Under the pieces are notes generated by a model, which saw only the letters and a program-made list of their open reading frames with translations, made no database searches and was not told the DNA's origin. 64,000 bases of DNA, taken from positions 363,133 to 427,132 of the forward strand of contig VSDK01018732.1 of NCBI GenBank assembly GCA_009767595.1. Reading direction: 5' to 3'. Shown here in pieces: positions 52,101 to 63,330 of the stretch; positions within the stretch are counted from its first letter, which is position 1; each line of letters begins with the position of its first letter. This DNA comes from Symbiodinium kawagutii (Eukaryota; Sar; Dinophyceae; Suessiales; Symbiodiniaceae). The position numbers and the translations under genes are program-made.

Positions 52101-52367
52101 CACTCTAAAGAGGACATTAATCCCCCCGTTTTGACCCGCAAATGGTGCCATAACTGACACTGCTCAACTTGTCAACACCCCAACTTGTACTTGGAGACTT
52201 CAACTATATTCAAACTCATAGTTGGTATGTTTCATCAGCACCAGGGTTGGGTAACTCCAGGCACCAGGGCGATGTGGGTTCTGAGTTTAACAGTCTGCAG
52301 ATATCCAAGGAGCAGCTTCATCGTCCCCCGTCCTAGACAAGCTCAGCTTATCTTGGACAAACTGATG

Positions 52368-52562
52368 TCAGCTTGCCCCAGACATGGCAGACTCGATCCA
52401 GACGGCCACGGAAACGAGCGATGCAACAACTGCTAGGATGAACCAGGAGATGAGTGAAGACAATGAGGATAAAGGCAATGGGTTACTTGGATTACGTCCT
52501 CGTCTCCGCGAAGCAGGGGACGAAAATTCCGCAAGTTCACCTGGAAGTAGCGTATGTGTCAA
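52368..52562. CDS. Candidate coding segment, strand unresolved
   Basis: Minus: acceptor TACGCTACTTCCAG opens a frame ending in a clear hydrophobic helix (LISWFILAVVASLVSVAVWI) and a stop at 52368. Plus: ATG at 52384 opens MADSIQTATETSDATTARMN and acidic sequence, with a GTATGTG donor. One of the two is probably real. Confidence 0.33.
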
Positions 52563-52875
52563 GACTCATCTTCATGTGCCACGTCTCTGTATTTCACAAT
52601 GGGAGGAAGCTCCACTGAATTGCCATCCAAGATATTTGAAACTCTTTGCCCTGCTGGCAGACATAAATTCGACACCTCGCAGACCCCCATGGTTCTCCAT
52701 GCGCCTAAAGTTTGATAGATGCTGATTGGCAACTGGAGGCAACTAATCTACTACGAACACTAGTGAGACCCTGTGCTATATGTGGTATGTGCCCCTTTCG
52801 CATGAGCAAAGTGGCCTGAACATGTACAGCAGTTCATGAATAGAACGACATGGCACAGCACCCCCCTTACCTATT

Positions 52876-53000
52876 GGTGTGTCCCAAAATACGGGTACAT
52901 GCCCCAAAGTTATGGTTGGTCTATTACTATAGATAATTAAGAAACTGGATGATATATATGATAACTGAGGGTGTCCTCTATGACTTGAGAAACCACCATA
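52876..53000. repeat. Miniature inverted-repeat element family A, diverged
   Basis: Right end GACTTGAGAAACCACCATAT is clear; left end 'gtgtgtcccaaaatacggg' is diverged. Confidence 0.6.
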
Positions 53001-53003
53001 TCA

Positions 53004-53095
53004 CTGGTTGGTGGTTTCAACCCCTGTGAAAAATATTCGTCAACCAACCAGTTGTTAATAATCACTAGTGAAAATATAAAATGTTTGAAACCACC
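53004..53095. repeat. Miniature inverted-repeat element family C
   Basis: CTGGTTGGTGGTTTCAACCC ... TGTTTGAAACCACC, abutting the preceding A element. Confidence 0.72.
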
Positions 53096-53206
53096 ATATC
53101 ATCACTTTAGTCACAGTCGTTGTAACCTGCAGTTGAAACACCTCTCATTCCGAGGGCCAATCCTGGTTGATCCGCCAGGATTGAGTCATTGTTGTTGGAT
53201 ATTCGC

Positions 53207-53325
53207 CATGTGGGGAGTTCTAAAAATGGGGACCCAAAAAAGGGAAGTTTACTACCTATAAATGATTAAGATTGTATAATTTAGGGCTACCGGGCTACCC
53301 TATTTTTGCAGAAATCACCATGTGG
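53207..53325. repeat. Miniature inverted-repeat element family A, diverged
   Basis: Flanked by CCATGTGG on both sides; 'gttctaaaaatggggaccc' and 'ctatttttgcagaaatcacc' are diverged ends. Confidence 0.55.
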
Positions 53326-53381
53326 ACTTTCTGCAATTGTAGAGATTTCAATCTGAATGTGTCACCAGGATGTTCTCTTAG

Positions 53382-53487
53382 TGCTCAAATTTACACGATG
53401 AAGAGCACTAACTCCCGCACAGTTCAATCCAGACTGCATATTGAGCAAACATGTTCAATTGAGAGAGGTCTGAGGATCGCAAAAACG
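53382..53487 (+). CDS. Candidate exon, unknown product
   Basis: One base plus 35 codons between the acceptor GATGTTCTCTTAG and a GTGATC donor: AQIYTMKSTNSRTVQSRLHI then EQTCSIERGLRIAKT. No family recognised. Confidence 0.33.
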
Positions 53488-54757
53488 GTGATCAGTGATG
53501 TTCATTATCTTTTTCTGCCACTTAGATCGAAAGTAACCAGTTCGAGCGAAAGAATTCTGGCCATAGACGATGCAGCTTGGAACGGCACCTGGCTCCAACC
53601 ACACTGAGCACGTGACTGCAGGTACCGCAGGGGGCGCCACTTGGCTAACAATGGCGATTTACTGGAGCTGCTGTCGTACCAGTGACACCTTCCTAGCAGC
53701 CTTGGCCCTTTCGTAGAAAAAAAATGATTTGAACTCGACGACAATCCCCTCTCTCGCCAGAGGTCTGCCGCCCTAGGAATGAATGGTTAGCCTACTGTGC
53801 AATGAGCATGTCTACTGGTGATTCTGCAGTTCCACCCCTTAGCTCCCTTCTGAAGACTGAACCGATCAGAACCCGTTTTGCACGGACGAAACGCTCAGCG
53901 AAAATGCAATGGGCAAGAGGATCCAAAATGCCATGTTTGCTATTTGTCACAACTGCTCGGTTGCTGACTGCATGGCTATGATGTAGTTGCTTCTGCTGTT
54001 GTCCCCCCTTGTAGTAGATTTTTTTGCGGGACTACCATACACACGGGACTACCATACACACAAGATTCCTGTTGGAATGATTCTTTGGAATGATTCTCTG
54101 TTGAGGAGAGTAGCGAAAAAGCTAGTCGCGCCCTCATAATACTGATAAGACTCTGATAAGGCTAGATTATCCATGAATTTCGGTATGACAAGCTGCAATG
54201 CTCCAGTCTCCGCTCAAACCAGCGGTTTGCAGTGGGATCATCAATGAATTGGATACCTGGGTGCCATGGACACCCAAAGAATCACAGATTTTTCAACACC
54301 CATTTGGGTTGAACATCCCTGCATTTGGACGAAACCAGCGTCAAGTGCAGCTGCGCCGAGCCCAAAAAGCACAACATGGCCGGGGGAAAATGGATGAAAT
54401 GATAACCACAGATGGTGAATCACAGATGGCTTATAGCCAACGATAATTGTTGATAATAGTCAATGGTTAACAATATAGTTAATGATTGATGAAATCAAGC
54501 AATGTAACATGAGCCCAAACATCATTTGTCCCTTTGGCATCATTTCGCTGTGGTCTTTGCCATAGCCACCTGCGCGATGGCAGACTGGCGGACTGTGAGG
54601 GAATAGGTTTGTGATGGTGACTGTGTTCCCAATGATGTTTGGTGGTGTCCCGCACCTACATGGCAGCCACGTGGCAAATCCTTCACGCTTCGTCATCTCG
54701 TTTTGACTTCTGCTTGCGGTCCAATGGACTGGGTTCGGCTTGTGAAACATGATTGGT

Positions 54758-54767
54758 NNNNNNNNNN
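54758..54767. other. Assembly gap (10 N)
   Basis: Ten N, probably a placeholder of unknown real length. Confidence 1.
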
Positions 54768-55389
54768 GCTTTGAACGGCTGGGTACGTTTGCTTGTCCAG
54801 AGTCACACAAGGCCGCAGGCCCTTCGTAACCACTGAACAAAACCAAAGGAGGAGTTCCTCCTTCCTTGCGAATGAAGTTTGAGATATTTCCACGCTGCAT
54901 CGAACGATTTCGCGTCACAGTCCTCAAGTCGTTTCCCATCATCTTGACGCCAGCACGGATGGGACAAAATGGCCAGTGACAACCACAATTTCATAGTGAT
55001 CAGGCTAAATTAGCAACAACACTTGTCATTGCCTGTTCACCATGGACAGCCGCAGAGGACATGCCTGCGGAATCTTTCCAACGCCATAGCGCCTCGGACC
55101 TCGCCCATGATGACGTGACCAGGATCTGAACATCCAAGGAAAGACAACAAGCTGAGGATGAAACATTGGTCTGAAGCAAAGTGTGATTACCGTGATTTAC
55201 ACCTAAATATATCAATACAATGTCCTGTTCTTTTGCCATTCCTTTCAACTCGTCGATATCCTAATCAGTTCAGGAAGGTTCACCTCAATAAGGTCCTGGT
55301 CACCAGCCATGATGCATGCTGATACAGCTGACAAGTTCTTCAAGGGCACTTATCTCGAGCAGCACAGGCTTTCACTCACAATTTCTCAC

Positions 55390-55493
55390 CTCATTCGGAC
55401 TTCTGATGAAAAAAGTGGGCATCTTTTCCCAACGGATTCGCGCACCCATCAGGCAACTGGCCATCGCATTCTGACAGCTCATCCACGCAGATG
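55390..55493 (-). CDS. Candidate exon, unknown product
   Basis: Two bases plus 34 codons from acceptor GCGCAGTCGTCAG to a strong donor GAG|GTGAGA. The peptide reads SAWMSCQNAMASCLMGARIR and ends WEKMPTFFIRSPNE. Family unknown. Confidence 0.4.
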
Positions 55494-55630
55494 CTGACGA
55501 CTGCGCCGGGCTGTGGCTCGGAGATCGTGTCCCGGGACGACCCGTCCCGGCTGGGATCCGGTCCTTTATGCAAGGAGTTGCCGTCCTGGAGCCAAGTCGC
55601 AACCAAAAGCCATGACAGCACTACGGCTGG

Positions 55631-55684
55631 ATGTGCAGTTGGGGTTAGTGAAGACAGTGAAGACATGGTTAGTTACGCCCTGTG
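55631..55684. repeat. Short dispersed repeat, copy 2
   Basis: 'gatgtgcagttggggttagtg' ... 'tagttacgccctgtgt', like 26767-26815. Confidence 0.4.
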
Positions 55685-55799
55685 TCTGAAATAACCCCTT
55701 TACGAAACCATGGTGAATGTGACCACTGCAGTGGGGGTGCACATACAAGTAACCACCAGATGCGTCATGGACAACGGACAAACTCGGTTTTTGCTGCAG

Positions 55800-55984
55800 C
55801 AGTTGCTGCTAAGTCTTCCCAGCTCTTGGGTTTTCTGGGAGCAACAGCTGGAAATTCTACCAATGAAGCGCGGTCAAGTGGGGTGGTTTCATGCCAACAC
55901 TCTGCACAGGAGTTGAAGGCTGGTTACAATACTTCGATGTACCAGATGGCCATCCTGGATTGTAGCAAAACTGCCAATCGACAA
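55800..55984 (+). CDS. Candidate exon, unknown product
   Basis: Two bases plus 61 codons between the strong acceptor CGGTTTTTGCTGCAG and the strong donor CAA|GTGAGT. It reads VAAKSSQLLGFLGATAGNST and continues EARSSGVVSCQHSAQELKAG. Both borders are near consensus, making this the best plus-strand exon in the window. No family recognised. Confidence 0.48.
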
Positions 55985-56985
55985 GTGAGTTCTTCATTTC
56001 AAGGTACTGCTTGCATGAACTTCTGGAATAACAGTCGACCATGAAATGACGGTATTTTCCTGGTTGAGACTCCTAATTGTTGCTTGGATTATTCTATCCA
56101 TGTCATTCAGCAACACACCGCCGTGGCAAGCAGATCCTTTCTGTCTTATAACATGACTCCGAATGCCTAAGTACTGTTCTGCTCCGCTGAAGTTCGGACC
56201 CTCAGAGCAACAAACTGAGCAGTGGCATCTGAACTTGAGATGTGACTGGAAGAGGACCGTCTCCCAGAAGAACATCAGAAACCACTAGCACCAGAACACC
56301 ACCAAAACACCCCAGCGAAACATCAGCAGAAGACCGCCACCAAAATAGCAGCACCAAAACCGCACCTCGGCATTGCATCTGCTGGAACCGCTGCGACGCC
56401 TTCCGAAGGATGAGGCTCCGTCTCCTGGCATTCGTTGGCAGCCAGCAGTAACCACCATTCAGCAACCACCAAGAACCACCAGCAACGACCAACTATCACC
56501 AAGCATGGAGAAACTCGTTTGCTTCTTCCCAGGCGTTGGTTGGTCCGTTTGCTGGGATTCGCAATACAAAAAGGATGACAGGAGTCAGCCATTCAATCCC
56601 TCGGTTCACTGTCCCTCGATGAGAAAGAACTGACAAAAAGACTGTCAACACCCTTATCGGTACCATTAGTACAGGTATACGTGACTGATAATATGTATGA
56701 GAACCAAGTCTAGTGGTGGCATTTAATGTCAACACCCTGTACAGGAATAGTCTTGAATGCTGCTTGCGCCTGATGATCCTGTTCGTTTCTGTTTGCAATA
56801 GTTGTAGTGCCAAGCAAGAGCAACCCTCTGCGGATTTTGCGTGGGTCAGGTTGCTCTTGTCTTCGCCCTGTGCTATTTTTCCTGCTTATGGCGGTCCAAA
56901 AAAGACGTCTGCGCGGTGCTCTCAAGTGATTGCTTGGAAATCTTATGGAAACTTGCAGCAGCCAATCAGTCCGATCAGAAAGTGA

Positions 56986-57022
56986 CAGATGTGTGTGTGT
57001 GTGTGCGTGTGTGCGTGTGTAT
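56986..57022. repeat. GT microsatellite
   Basis: (GT)n with GC interruptions. Confidence 0.85.
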
Positions 57023-57444
57023 GAATGATAGGAATCACGCCCTTTTGTCCATAGTTTTGTGCTCCAGGATGCTTGAAAAGGTAGGTCGTGAAAGCGCCGA
57101 GCCAAAATTGCATGCCACTGCTGCGAGAAGCATGTTTGCAAAACCGTTAGTTTCTTCCATTCCTGGAAATAACTATGTCAAAATGCCCTTAAAATTATGT
57201 CAAAATCGTAAATGTTGGATATTTTCAAGGGACTTTCAGAGGATCAGATCTGCAATAAGTGCACATCGCTGTGGCATATTTGCACATTTGCAAGTGAAAG
57301 TCTTCCAGAACACGATGACGTTGGCAACGTTTTTTGAAGCAAAGCTGGTCAAAAAGTGCACCCTGCTGTGGCGCGTTGTGCACATTTGCAAGTCAAAACC
57401 AAAAAACTGGAGGTTTCGCGACGTTTGTGGATGTGAAACCGAGC

Positions 57445-57445
<1 letters not shown>

Positions 57446-57487
<42 letters not shown>
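57446..57487. repeat. ATC trinucleotide microsatellite
   Basis: (ATC)n, about 14 units. The poly-His peptide is an artefact. Confidence 0.92.
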
Positions 57488-57699
57488 ATTATCCGCGCCA
57501 TCATCCTATCTCAACTAGCTCTTCCCTCCTATATGTTGCACGTTTATCAATGAACCAATCTACAAAAGTAATCTGCCACCAAATACAAGAAGTGGTCCAC
57601 CAAATTCCAGTTCCCCCGGTCCGCTGGATTCCCAGCACTAAAACGGTGCTTTTCTGGATGATTGTAGATCTAGTTCATCGACCGCCACCAGTTGAACCA

Positions 57700-58160
57700 T
57701 GAATTCAACAGCTGGTGATTTGCCATTGATGGCTTCGGGGTGTATGAACAGCTGGATATTCCATCATTCACCATGTTTTGACAATAGTTGCCGATAATGA
57801 ACCAATGTCAACGGTATAAATACAGTATGTAGTAATCGAAATACATATACAATGTATATATTCACATATATTAGTATATGGTGACCAAATGTCAAACAAT
57901 ATTAACAGTCCTAGATTAGACATCCAAGAAGAATAGTTCCTAGCAATTGGTAGCTAATACATTGAAGATATTATCCATGAATGAATCACATACATCAACG
58001 ATATGCTATATATCACATATCAACCATTCTCTCTCAACCAAACAAGTATCAGTAGTGACTATAAATAATTGACCACAACAAACTGTTATCAGCCACCTGT
58101 TATCATCCATTGCAGCTGAATCCACTAACTTCAGTCCTGGAACTTGCGCAAGCCAACATG
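57700..58160. other. AT-rich non-coding sequence
   Basis: No frame longer than chance and no repeat family copy. Confidence 0.5.
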
Positions 58161-58165
58161 CCATA

Positions 58166-58278
58166 CCACATGGTAGTTTCTCAGAATAAGGGTACCCCTA
58201 AATCATCCATCTATAGTTATTTAGTAGTACTCAACCAAGCATTTTGTGGGTCCCATATGGCTTGAGAAACCACCACAT
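58166..58278. repeat. Miniature inverted-repeat element family A
   Basis: CACATGGTAGTTTCTCAGAA ... ATGGCTTGAGAAACCACCAC. It lies just after the donor of the exon 58288-58380, inside the intron. Confidence 0.75.
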
Positions 58279-58287
58279 GTGGTTAAC

Positions 58288-58380
58288 CATGAGTTCTTGA
58301 CCATCAAAAGCCATTCTTAACAACTGGATCTCCACTGACTCCTGGGGGACGTCCAAGCTGTGGCTACTTCCTGTCTTTCG
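58288..58380 (-). CDS. Membrane-protein gene (58-62 kb), exon 6
   Basis: Phase-0 exon of 31 codons from acceptor GTTGTGGCACAG to donor ATG|GTTAAC: RKTGSSHSLDVPQESVEIQL then LRMAFDGQELM. Hydrophilic, follows exon 5 in phase. Family unknown. Confidence 0.42.
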
Positions 58381-58488
58381 CTGTGCCACAACTCTCAGGG
58401 TGTGGCGGCGCAGGGACATGGCATTGGCTTTGATGCGGAGGGCCTAAGCAGCCACGGACCCATGGACTCCATGGGGCTGGTCTCCGGT

Positions 58489-58526
58489 ATCTGTCTATCT
58501 ATCTATCTGTCTATCTATCTATTTGT
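58489..58526. repeat. CTAT microsatellite
   Basis: (CTAT)n with CTGT variants, in the intron between exons 5 and 6. Confidence 0.85.
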
Positions 58527-58771
58527 CTACATTGACATGTATCTACAGAACACATAGCGATTAGGTGATACATGTCATCTGTAGGTGGTACACTATGGGA
58601 AACACTCTGAACTCAGAGATACCTTAGATCAGCAAGCAACTACGCATGGCAGTCTTGACTATCTCAAAGCCATTTTTTGTATCCTTGTTCTCACTTCTCG
58701 CAAGTAAACATTGACGACGGCATCAAAGAGTGCTAACCCAGCTTAAGCTTCAGACTAGCAATCTTTGACAC

Positions 58772-58942
58772 CCCCCCCCATTTCTTGCGCCACAGCATGG
58801 CTAGCCGAGGAACTCTAAATCCGGAAAGGTGTGATGAAAGTGACGTGGTGCTAGCAGGGCTCATGCTCCTGGTGGCGAAGAGCCCAACCTCCATTTCCAG
58901 AATCGTCAAGGCCATGAGAATCATGCCTGGCCGCGTGGATCG
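58772..58942 (-). CDS. Membrane-protein gene (58-62 kb), exon 5
   Basis: A 171-bp phase-0 exon of 57 codons from acceptor GGTGTTTCCTCCTAG to donor GGGG|GTGTCA. Starts RSTRPGMILMALTILEMEVG and ends RLAMLWRKKWGG. The 5' phase fits the 38-bp exon 4. Family unknown. Confidence 0.48.
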
Positions 58943-59032
58943 CTAGGAGGAAACACCTGAAAATCGGTCCGTGAGCCCCACGATTAGCTACCCACAAACA
59001 AATTCTGAGAGATGACTGAACCAGTGGCTAGC

Positions 59033-59070
59033 CTGCCCCGAAGCGTTTTCCAGGTCCTGGATGCCATAAT
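59033..59070 (-). CDS. Membrane-protein gene (58-62 kb), exon 4 (38 bp)
   Basis: Two bases plus YGIQDLENASGQ between acceptor TTGTTTGTGTAG and a GC donor (CAG|GCTAGC). Phase fits exon 3 (one base left) and exon 5 (phase 0). A second GC-AG intron candidate, as is known to be common in dinoflagellates. Confidence 0.4.
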
Positions 59071-59196
59071 CTACACAAACAAGATTCTAAGTTGTTCCTG
59101 CAAAATGTTGGGCAAGACATAAAAACAAATCCCAATAGCTTGCTTGGCCACATCCTGAACAACTCCAGAGCACGAATGGCGCGAACGCGGCCCGAC

Positions 59197-59305
59197 CTGC
59201 GTCGTGTGTTCCGAGTTCAGCAAGGGATTCAACAATCCGGTCTTGCTGCTCTTGATGTTTCTTGATGTTCTTGGCCACATTTTGCAGCCTCATCTGCGCA
59301 AGATT
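59197..59305 (-). CDS. Membrane-protein gene (58-62 kb), exon 3
   Basis: 36 codons plus one base from acceptor ACTTCCATCCGCAG to donor GCAG|GTCGGG: NLAQMRLQNVAKNIKKHQEQ then QDRIVESLAELGTHDA. Heptad-like and charged, probably coiled-coil. A nearer acceptor (GCGCAG|ATG) would shorten it by four codons. Follows exon 2 at phase 0. Confidence 0.48.
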
Positions 59306-60092
59306 CTGCGGATGGAAGTTTCCATGTTACCGTGGTCTTGAGTACAAGAATGCATCTCTTCTGCTGTCAGCTTTCTCCTGTGCGTCTGCCCCCTCCCTTC
59401 TCTGCTCTCCTTTGTTCTCTTCTCTCTGTCCTCTCTCTCGTCTTCTCACAAATCACCTTGCAGTGTCTGCGACTTAAGTCGTTTAAATATGTTGAAAATG
59501 CTGACTCACTCTACTGCTTGGCTTGCTGTTCGTTTTCATGCTCTTGAGCTGCATCGGTTTTGAACTTCAGTGGAAACGGTGTCTGCATAAGCAATGCGTG
59601 GATGGCACAGCTACGCTCATCGCGTCCGGGTCCAGATTCACCAAGCTACTTAGCTGGAAAAGTTGAGAGATGGACCCAGCAATCAGACACCTTCCGTCTT
59701 TCACTCGTTGAGTTCTCCCCACATCTGACCTCTGTCCCTCTGGCTCCAACTCTCCAACTTGCCACTAAAACGAGATGCGGTCAAGCACAAAACCATACAC
59801 CTCACGTACTCATGCTTACAATGCTACACGGCGACATCGAACAGAAGTGGCAGTACAATGACTGCGGTACTGGTTTAAAGACTGAAAAATGACCCGTGGA
59901 AAAAAACGAAAGCTAGGAATGACACAGACTGGGGGCATAAAACAGTGCAAGCCGTGCACACGTCCTGTTATGGAGACTGGACGCGCTAAGAGAGACAGCC
60001 CTACCATCTGATAATTTGATAGAGCTGCATTCCTCTCATGGGCAGAATAGAAAAAGCCACACGTCACACGTAATTATACAATCAAGCACTGC

Positions 60093-60300
60093 TTGATTTT
60101 TGCAAAATTCCCGCTTTCCTTTCTTCTCTCTCGTTCTCCTCTATCTCTCTCTCTCTCTCTCTATCTTTCCTATTCTTCTTCTCTCATCTCCTCGTCCCAT
60201 TCCTCTTCTCATCTGTCCTTTCCTTTCCTCTTCTCCCCTTCCCTCCCCTCCCCTCCTCCCCTCCTCCCCTCTTCTTCCATCCTTCCCATCCTTCCCCTTC
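60093..60300. repeat. Pyrimidine-rich CT tract
   Basis: CT, TTCC and CCCTCC repeats. Frames through it are artefacts. Confidence 0.8.
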
Positions 60301-60611
60301 TCTTCTTGCAGCTCCTCCCAAGCTTCGCGCAGCTCACCCAACCACCGAATCGGCCCTCTGTATTGAACCGGCCACGCCCGCGCCTGAGAACAGTTGGTGC
60401 CAAGACGTTGCTTCTTCGAATTCTGTGCACGCGCGTTGGTTATCAGATGTGATTGACCAGTACTAGTTGGCTAGTAACCAGCAACTCAGAGCTGTTGCTT
60501 TTGTTAATGCTCGAGATGCTAAAAGATGTGCTTTTTCCGCTGTCCTACAAAGGCAGGTGCGCAAGTAAACCACAAAAAACCAGACAAACCTCCTGCAATC
60601 CCGTGACAAAC

Positions 60612-60761
60612 CTGTGTGGGTTGGCCAAGAGACAGTGCCAGGAGCATTTCTGGATTTGGAGCACTGCCCATCTGCGCCATTTTCTGTCCGAACGAGCTGT
60701 GGCCACAGAGCTGTAGAACCAACGTCGTTAAAGCAAAAATGCTGATGGCGAGGGCAAAAAC
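60612..60761 (-). CDS. Membrane-protein gene (58-62 kb), exon 2
   Basis: A 150-bp phase-0 exon of 50 codons from acceptor GCCGGATTTCAG to donor CACAG|GTTTGT. It starts with a hydrophobic helix VFALAISIFALTTLVLQLCG and continues QKMAQMGSAPNPEMLLALSL. Joins exon 3 in phase. An alternative acceptor lies 15 bp upstream. Family not recognised. Confidence 0.5.
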
Positions 60762-61459
60762 CTGAAATCCGGCAGGCTTTAGGAACTTGTGATGGTGCCC
60801 GGCACCACCAAAAAAGAAATCAAGTGATGTACGGTAGAAAACGCCCACTTTCCCGCGGCAAGCTCGACAGCATGTTACAGCATTGTAGCGGGCTTGGGAG
60901 AAGCACCCACGTTAAAGCACACAAATCACGAGAGAGAGTAAGATGCTAAACAATAAACCACATGTATTAAACTGAAGATCAAACGACTTCATGGTAAAAT
61001 TGAAAATGTTAAAATTGAAAATGTGTTTGGAATTGTAAAAGGAAGGACTATTTTAAATTGACGTTGTAGTTCAGGAAGTTCAGAGTCCAGAAACTTCGAC
61101 AAACCATCAATAAGTCGACTGGAAGAAACTGAAAAAAAAACACCAATAACTAGCCAATATTAGCCATTACTAAGCAGTCATGGGGAACTATCATTGCAAA
61201 CCATTACCAACAACTACTAGCCATGATTACCAATTATCCACATTAAGCTGGATCTTTTTCAAAAAGTGTGAAACACTTCATGAGCGTTGCGTTTTGGGCC
61301 ATTTTGCACGAAAGCTTCACTTTCAGAAAGTGCTCATTTCCAAAGAAACATTGCGGAATTCGCATCCAAGATGCTGTTTCTTGGGCAGGCGCCATGTTTT
61401 GTTAGCGGGAATGTATTTGAGGCACTGCGGTCGACGTGGCTTTGACTGTAGATTTAGTT

Positions 61460-61735
61460 AGTTAGATAGATAGGCAGGTAGGTAGATAAGTAAACAGATG
61501 GACAGCAAGACAGACAGATAGACAGGTAGACAGGTATACAGATAGACAGGTAGAGTGATACACAGACAGATACACAAACAAACCAGCGTCAAGACTCATC
61601 TGGCTGGCTGTGAGAGTCCCATATCGTTATTTGGGACTATGAGAAGGATAGATAGGAAGAAAGATGCTTTGACAAATTGAGAGACAAATAGATAGGTAAA
61701 CGTTCATACAAGGCCGAAAGGCTTGAATAGATAGA
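61460..61735. repeat. GATA/GACA-type degenerate simple repeat
   Basis: GATAGATA, GGTAGATA and GACAGACA variants, interrupted by unique bases. Confidence 0.7.
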
Positions 61736-61764
61736 TCAAAGCTCCACTCGTTTCGAAACAATCA

Positions 61765-61905
61765 ATGCCACCCTCCACCTGGGCAACATCAAACAGCCCA
61801 AAAGAACTGCTGGAGTTTCTTGATGAAAGTCATGGGGTCGTGAAGGCCCAGCAGTTCTTCGAACTGTCAGCCGTGGATCCCCTGAGGAAAGGACATGTAG
61901 TCTGA
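61765..61905 (+). CDS. Candidate small ORF or exon
   Basis: ATG-to-TGA frame of 46 codons: MPPSTWATSNSPKELLEFLD then ESHGVVKAQQFFELSAVDPL. Strongly protein-like and amphipathic; CAT|GTAGTC near its end could be a donor. On the other strand an acceptor CTTTCCTCAG opens a frame whose phase would fit exon 1 of the 58-62 kb gene, so the strand is unresolved. Confidence 0.33.
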   Translation: MPPSTWATSNSPKELLEFLDESHGVVKAQQFFELSAVDPLRKGHVV

Positions 61906-62067
61906 CATTGAACAATTCACATCGTGGCGTTTTAACATATCATTGCCATGCACGGGTTATACTTGACATAGCTAATTCAGACAAATGCTTGAAAGCTTCA
62001 TTGTAATCATGAAATCTTCTCCCAAGATTGGTGACTTCAGCGCAAGCTACATGGATGTTTTTCAAGT

Positions 62068-62287
62068 CATACTGGACGCCCCAGTTGTCATCCATTGATC
62101 TTGTCGGCTTTTAGATCCCTTGCCAAAAGTCTAACTTTTAGTGGCTATATGGTGTATCAGTCATATCCCAAAAAGCCTAGAAAGCCAGCCGGTAGTCGCT
62201 GTAATCCACCCAGTGACACTCCTTTTCAGTAATAAACCAACCATTTTGAGGTACCCCAAACTGGCGAACGGTCGAAGCCCCCACATG
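62068..62287. repeat. Diverged family A element split by the second dispersed-repeat copy
   Basis: 'acatggatgtttttcaag' and 'ccaaccattttgaggtacccc ... cccccacatgg' are the A halves. Between them 62112-62220 resembles the repeat at 19302-19381. Confidence 0.45.
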
Positions 62288-62293
62288 GCCAAC

Positions 62294-62458
62294 CCTGTTC
62301 AGCTCGAGAAACGAGTAAGAGGCTGATGCACATGGCCGCTGCCAGGACTTCCACCACGGGCAGGTCTTCTGGCTTCTGCTCCAAGCCGGCGAGGCCGATC
62401 CCCAGCAAGGTCAGAAATAAGGCCTGCCACGGTGCTTGGATCAAGGTGCCAATGGCCT
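62294..62458 (-). CDS. Membrane-protein gene (58-62 kb), exon 1
   Basis: Two bases plus 54 codons plus one base, from a textbook acceptor AGAATTTTCACCTTTCAG to donor CAGG|GTTGGC. It encodes AIGTLIQAPWQALFLTLLGI, GLAGLEQKPEDLP and VVEVLAAAMCISLLLVS, so two membrane helices joined by an acidic loop. I do not recognise the family. The phase to exon 2 does not join directly; one exon is missing between. Confidence 0.52.
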
Positions 62459-62500
62459 CTGAAAGGTGAAAATTCTGTGAGGGCATTTGACTACAGATAT

Positions 62501-62594
62501 GGCGAGTTGGGTCAATATGAACCAGCAATATTAAGCAACAATAATGGGGAAAACCATGATTGATGGTGGGAACCAAGGGTTTTGACCCATAGCC
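62501..62594. repeat. Miniature inverted-repeat element family B
   Basis: GGCGAGTTGGGTCAATATG ... GGGTTTTGACCCATAGCC. Confidence 0.72.
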
Positions 62595-63330
62595 ATATAT
62601 CTATCCACAACTCGTAGTTACCCAAACGTGAACCCTAGTTCCGTACCAATTGCTAACGATTGGTGGCCCCTCCTTGCGTTGGTTGTTGTATTCTGGCAGG
62701 TCGGTCGACATCTTTTGGCCATGTCCCTGTTGTTGGCAAATTACCTTCTTAGCACACCAAGCATTGCCGGCATTGTCGAGCTCAACTATTGCAAGACCAA
62801 GTGCTGGGTAGATGGTTGGACATCCAACGGCTGTGGGTTAGTTGAATACCTCGGAAACACCAACTACAAACCATCTCTCGGTTTCATTGAGCTATACTTC
62901 GTATGGGCTAGCCCAACAATCCTTGGATCCTTGGTTAATCCAACCCCTAGTGTATCTATCCAACTATGGCTGATCTCTATTACAAAAATCACCAGCCATC
63001 ATTAGTGACTATCCTATTCATGACATTAGCCAAGGAACTAACTAATTTCATACATCTAGCAGTAAGTATCACTAAAAAGCATCCTGTACTATTACTTAGT
63101 AGTCCCAATTAAATGCTTACTAAGTGCTAGTGATAGTAACTAGTTTCAAGCAACCCATCACTTCATTAGTCACCCCTCTTCGTATCTACCATGACGTCAC
63201 ATCAACCAACGTCACCTGTGACGTTGCGTCTCGATCACGTTCGATCAGGTCTGCGACTTCCAGGGACGGCATGGACGGCTTCAAGGACCTCAGGCACGGA
63301 AGTCGCGGACTTCCGAAGCCCCCAGAAGTG

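Noticed and set aside
57446..57490. Poly-histidine protein segment
   Set aside because: ATC microsatellite.
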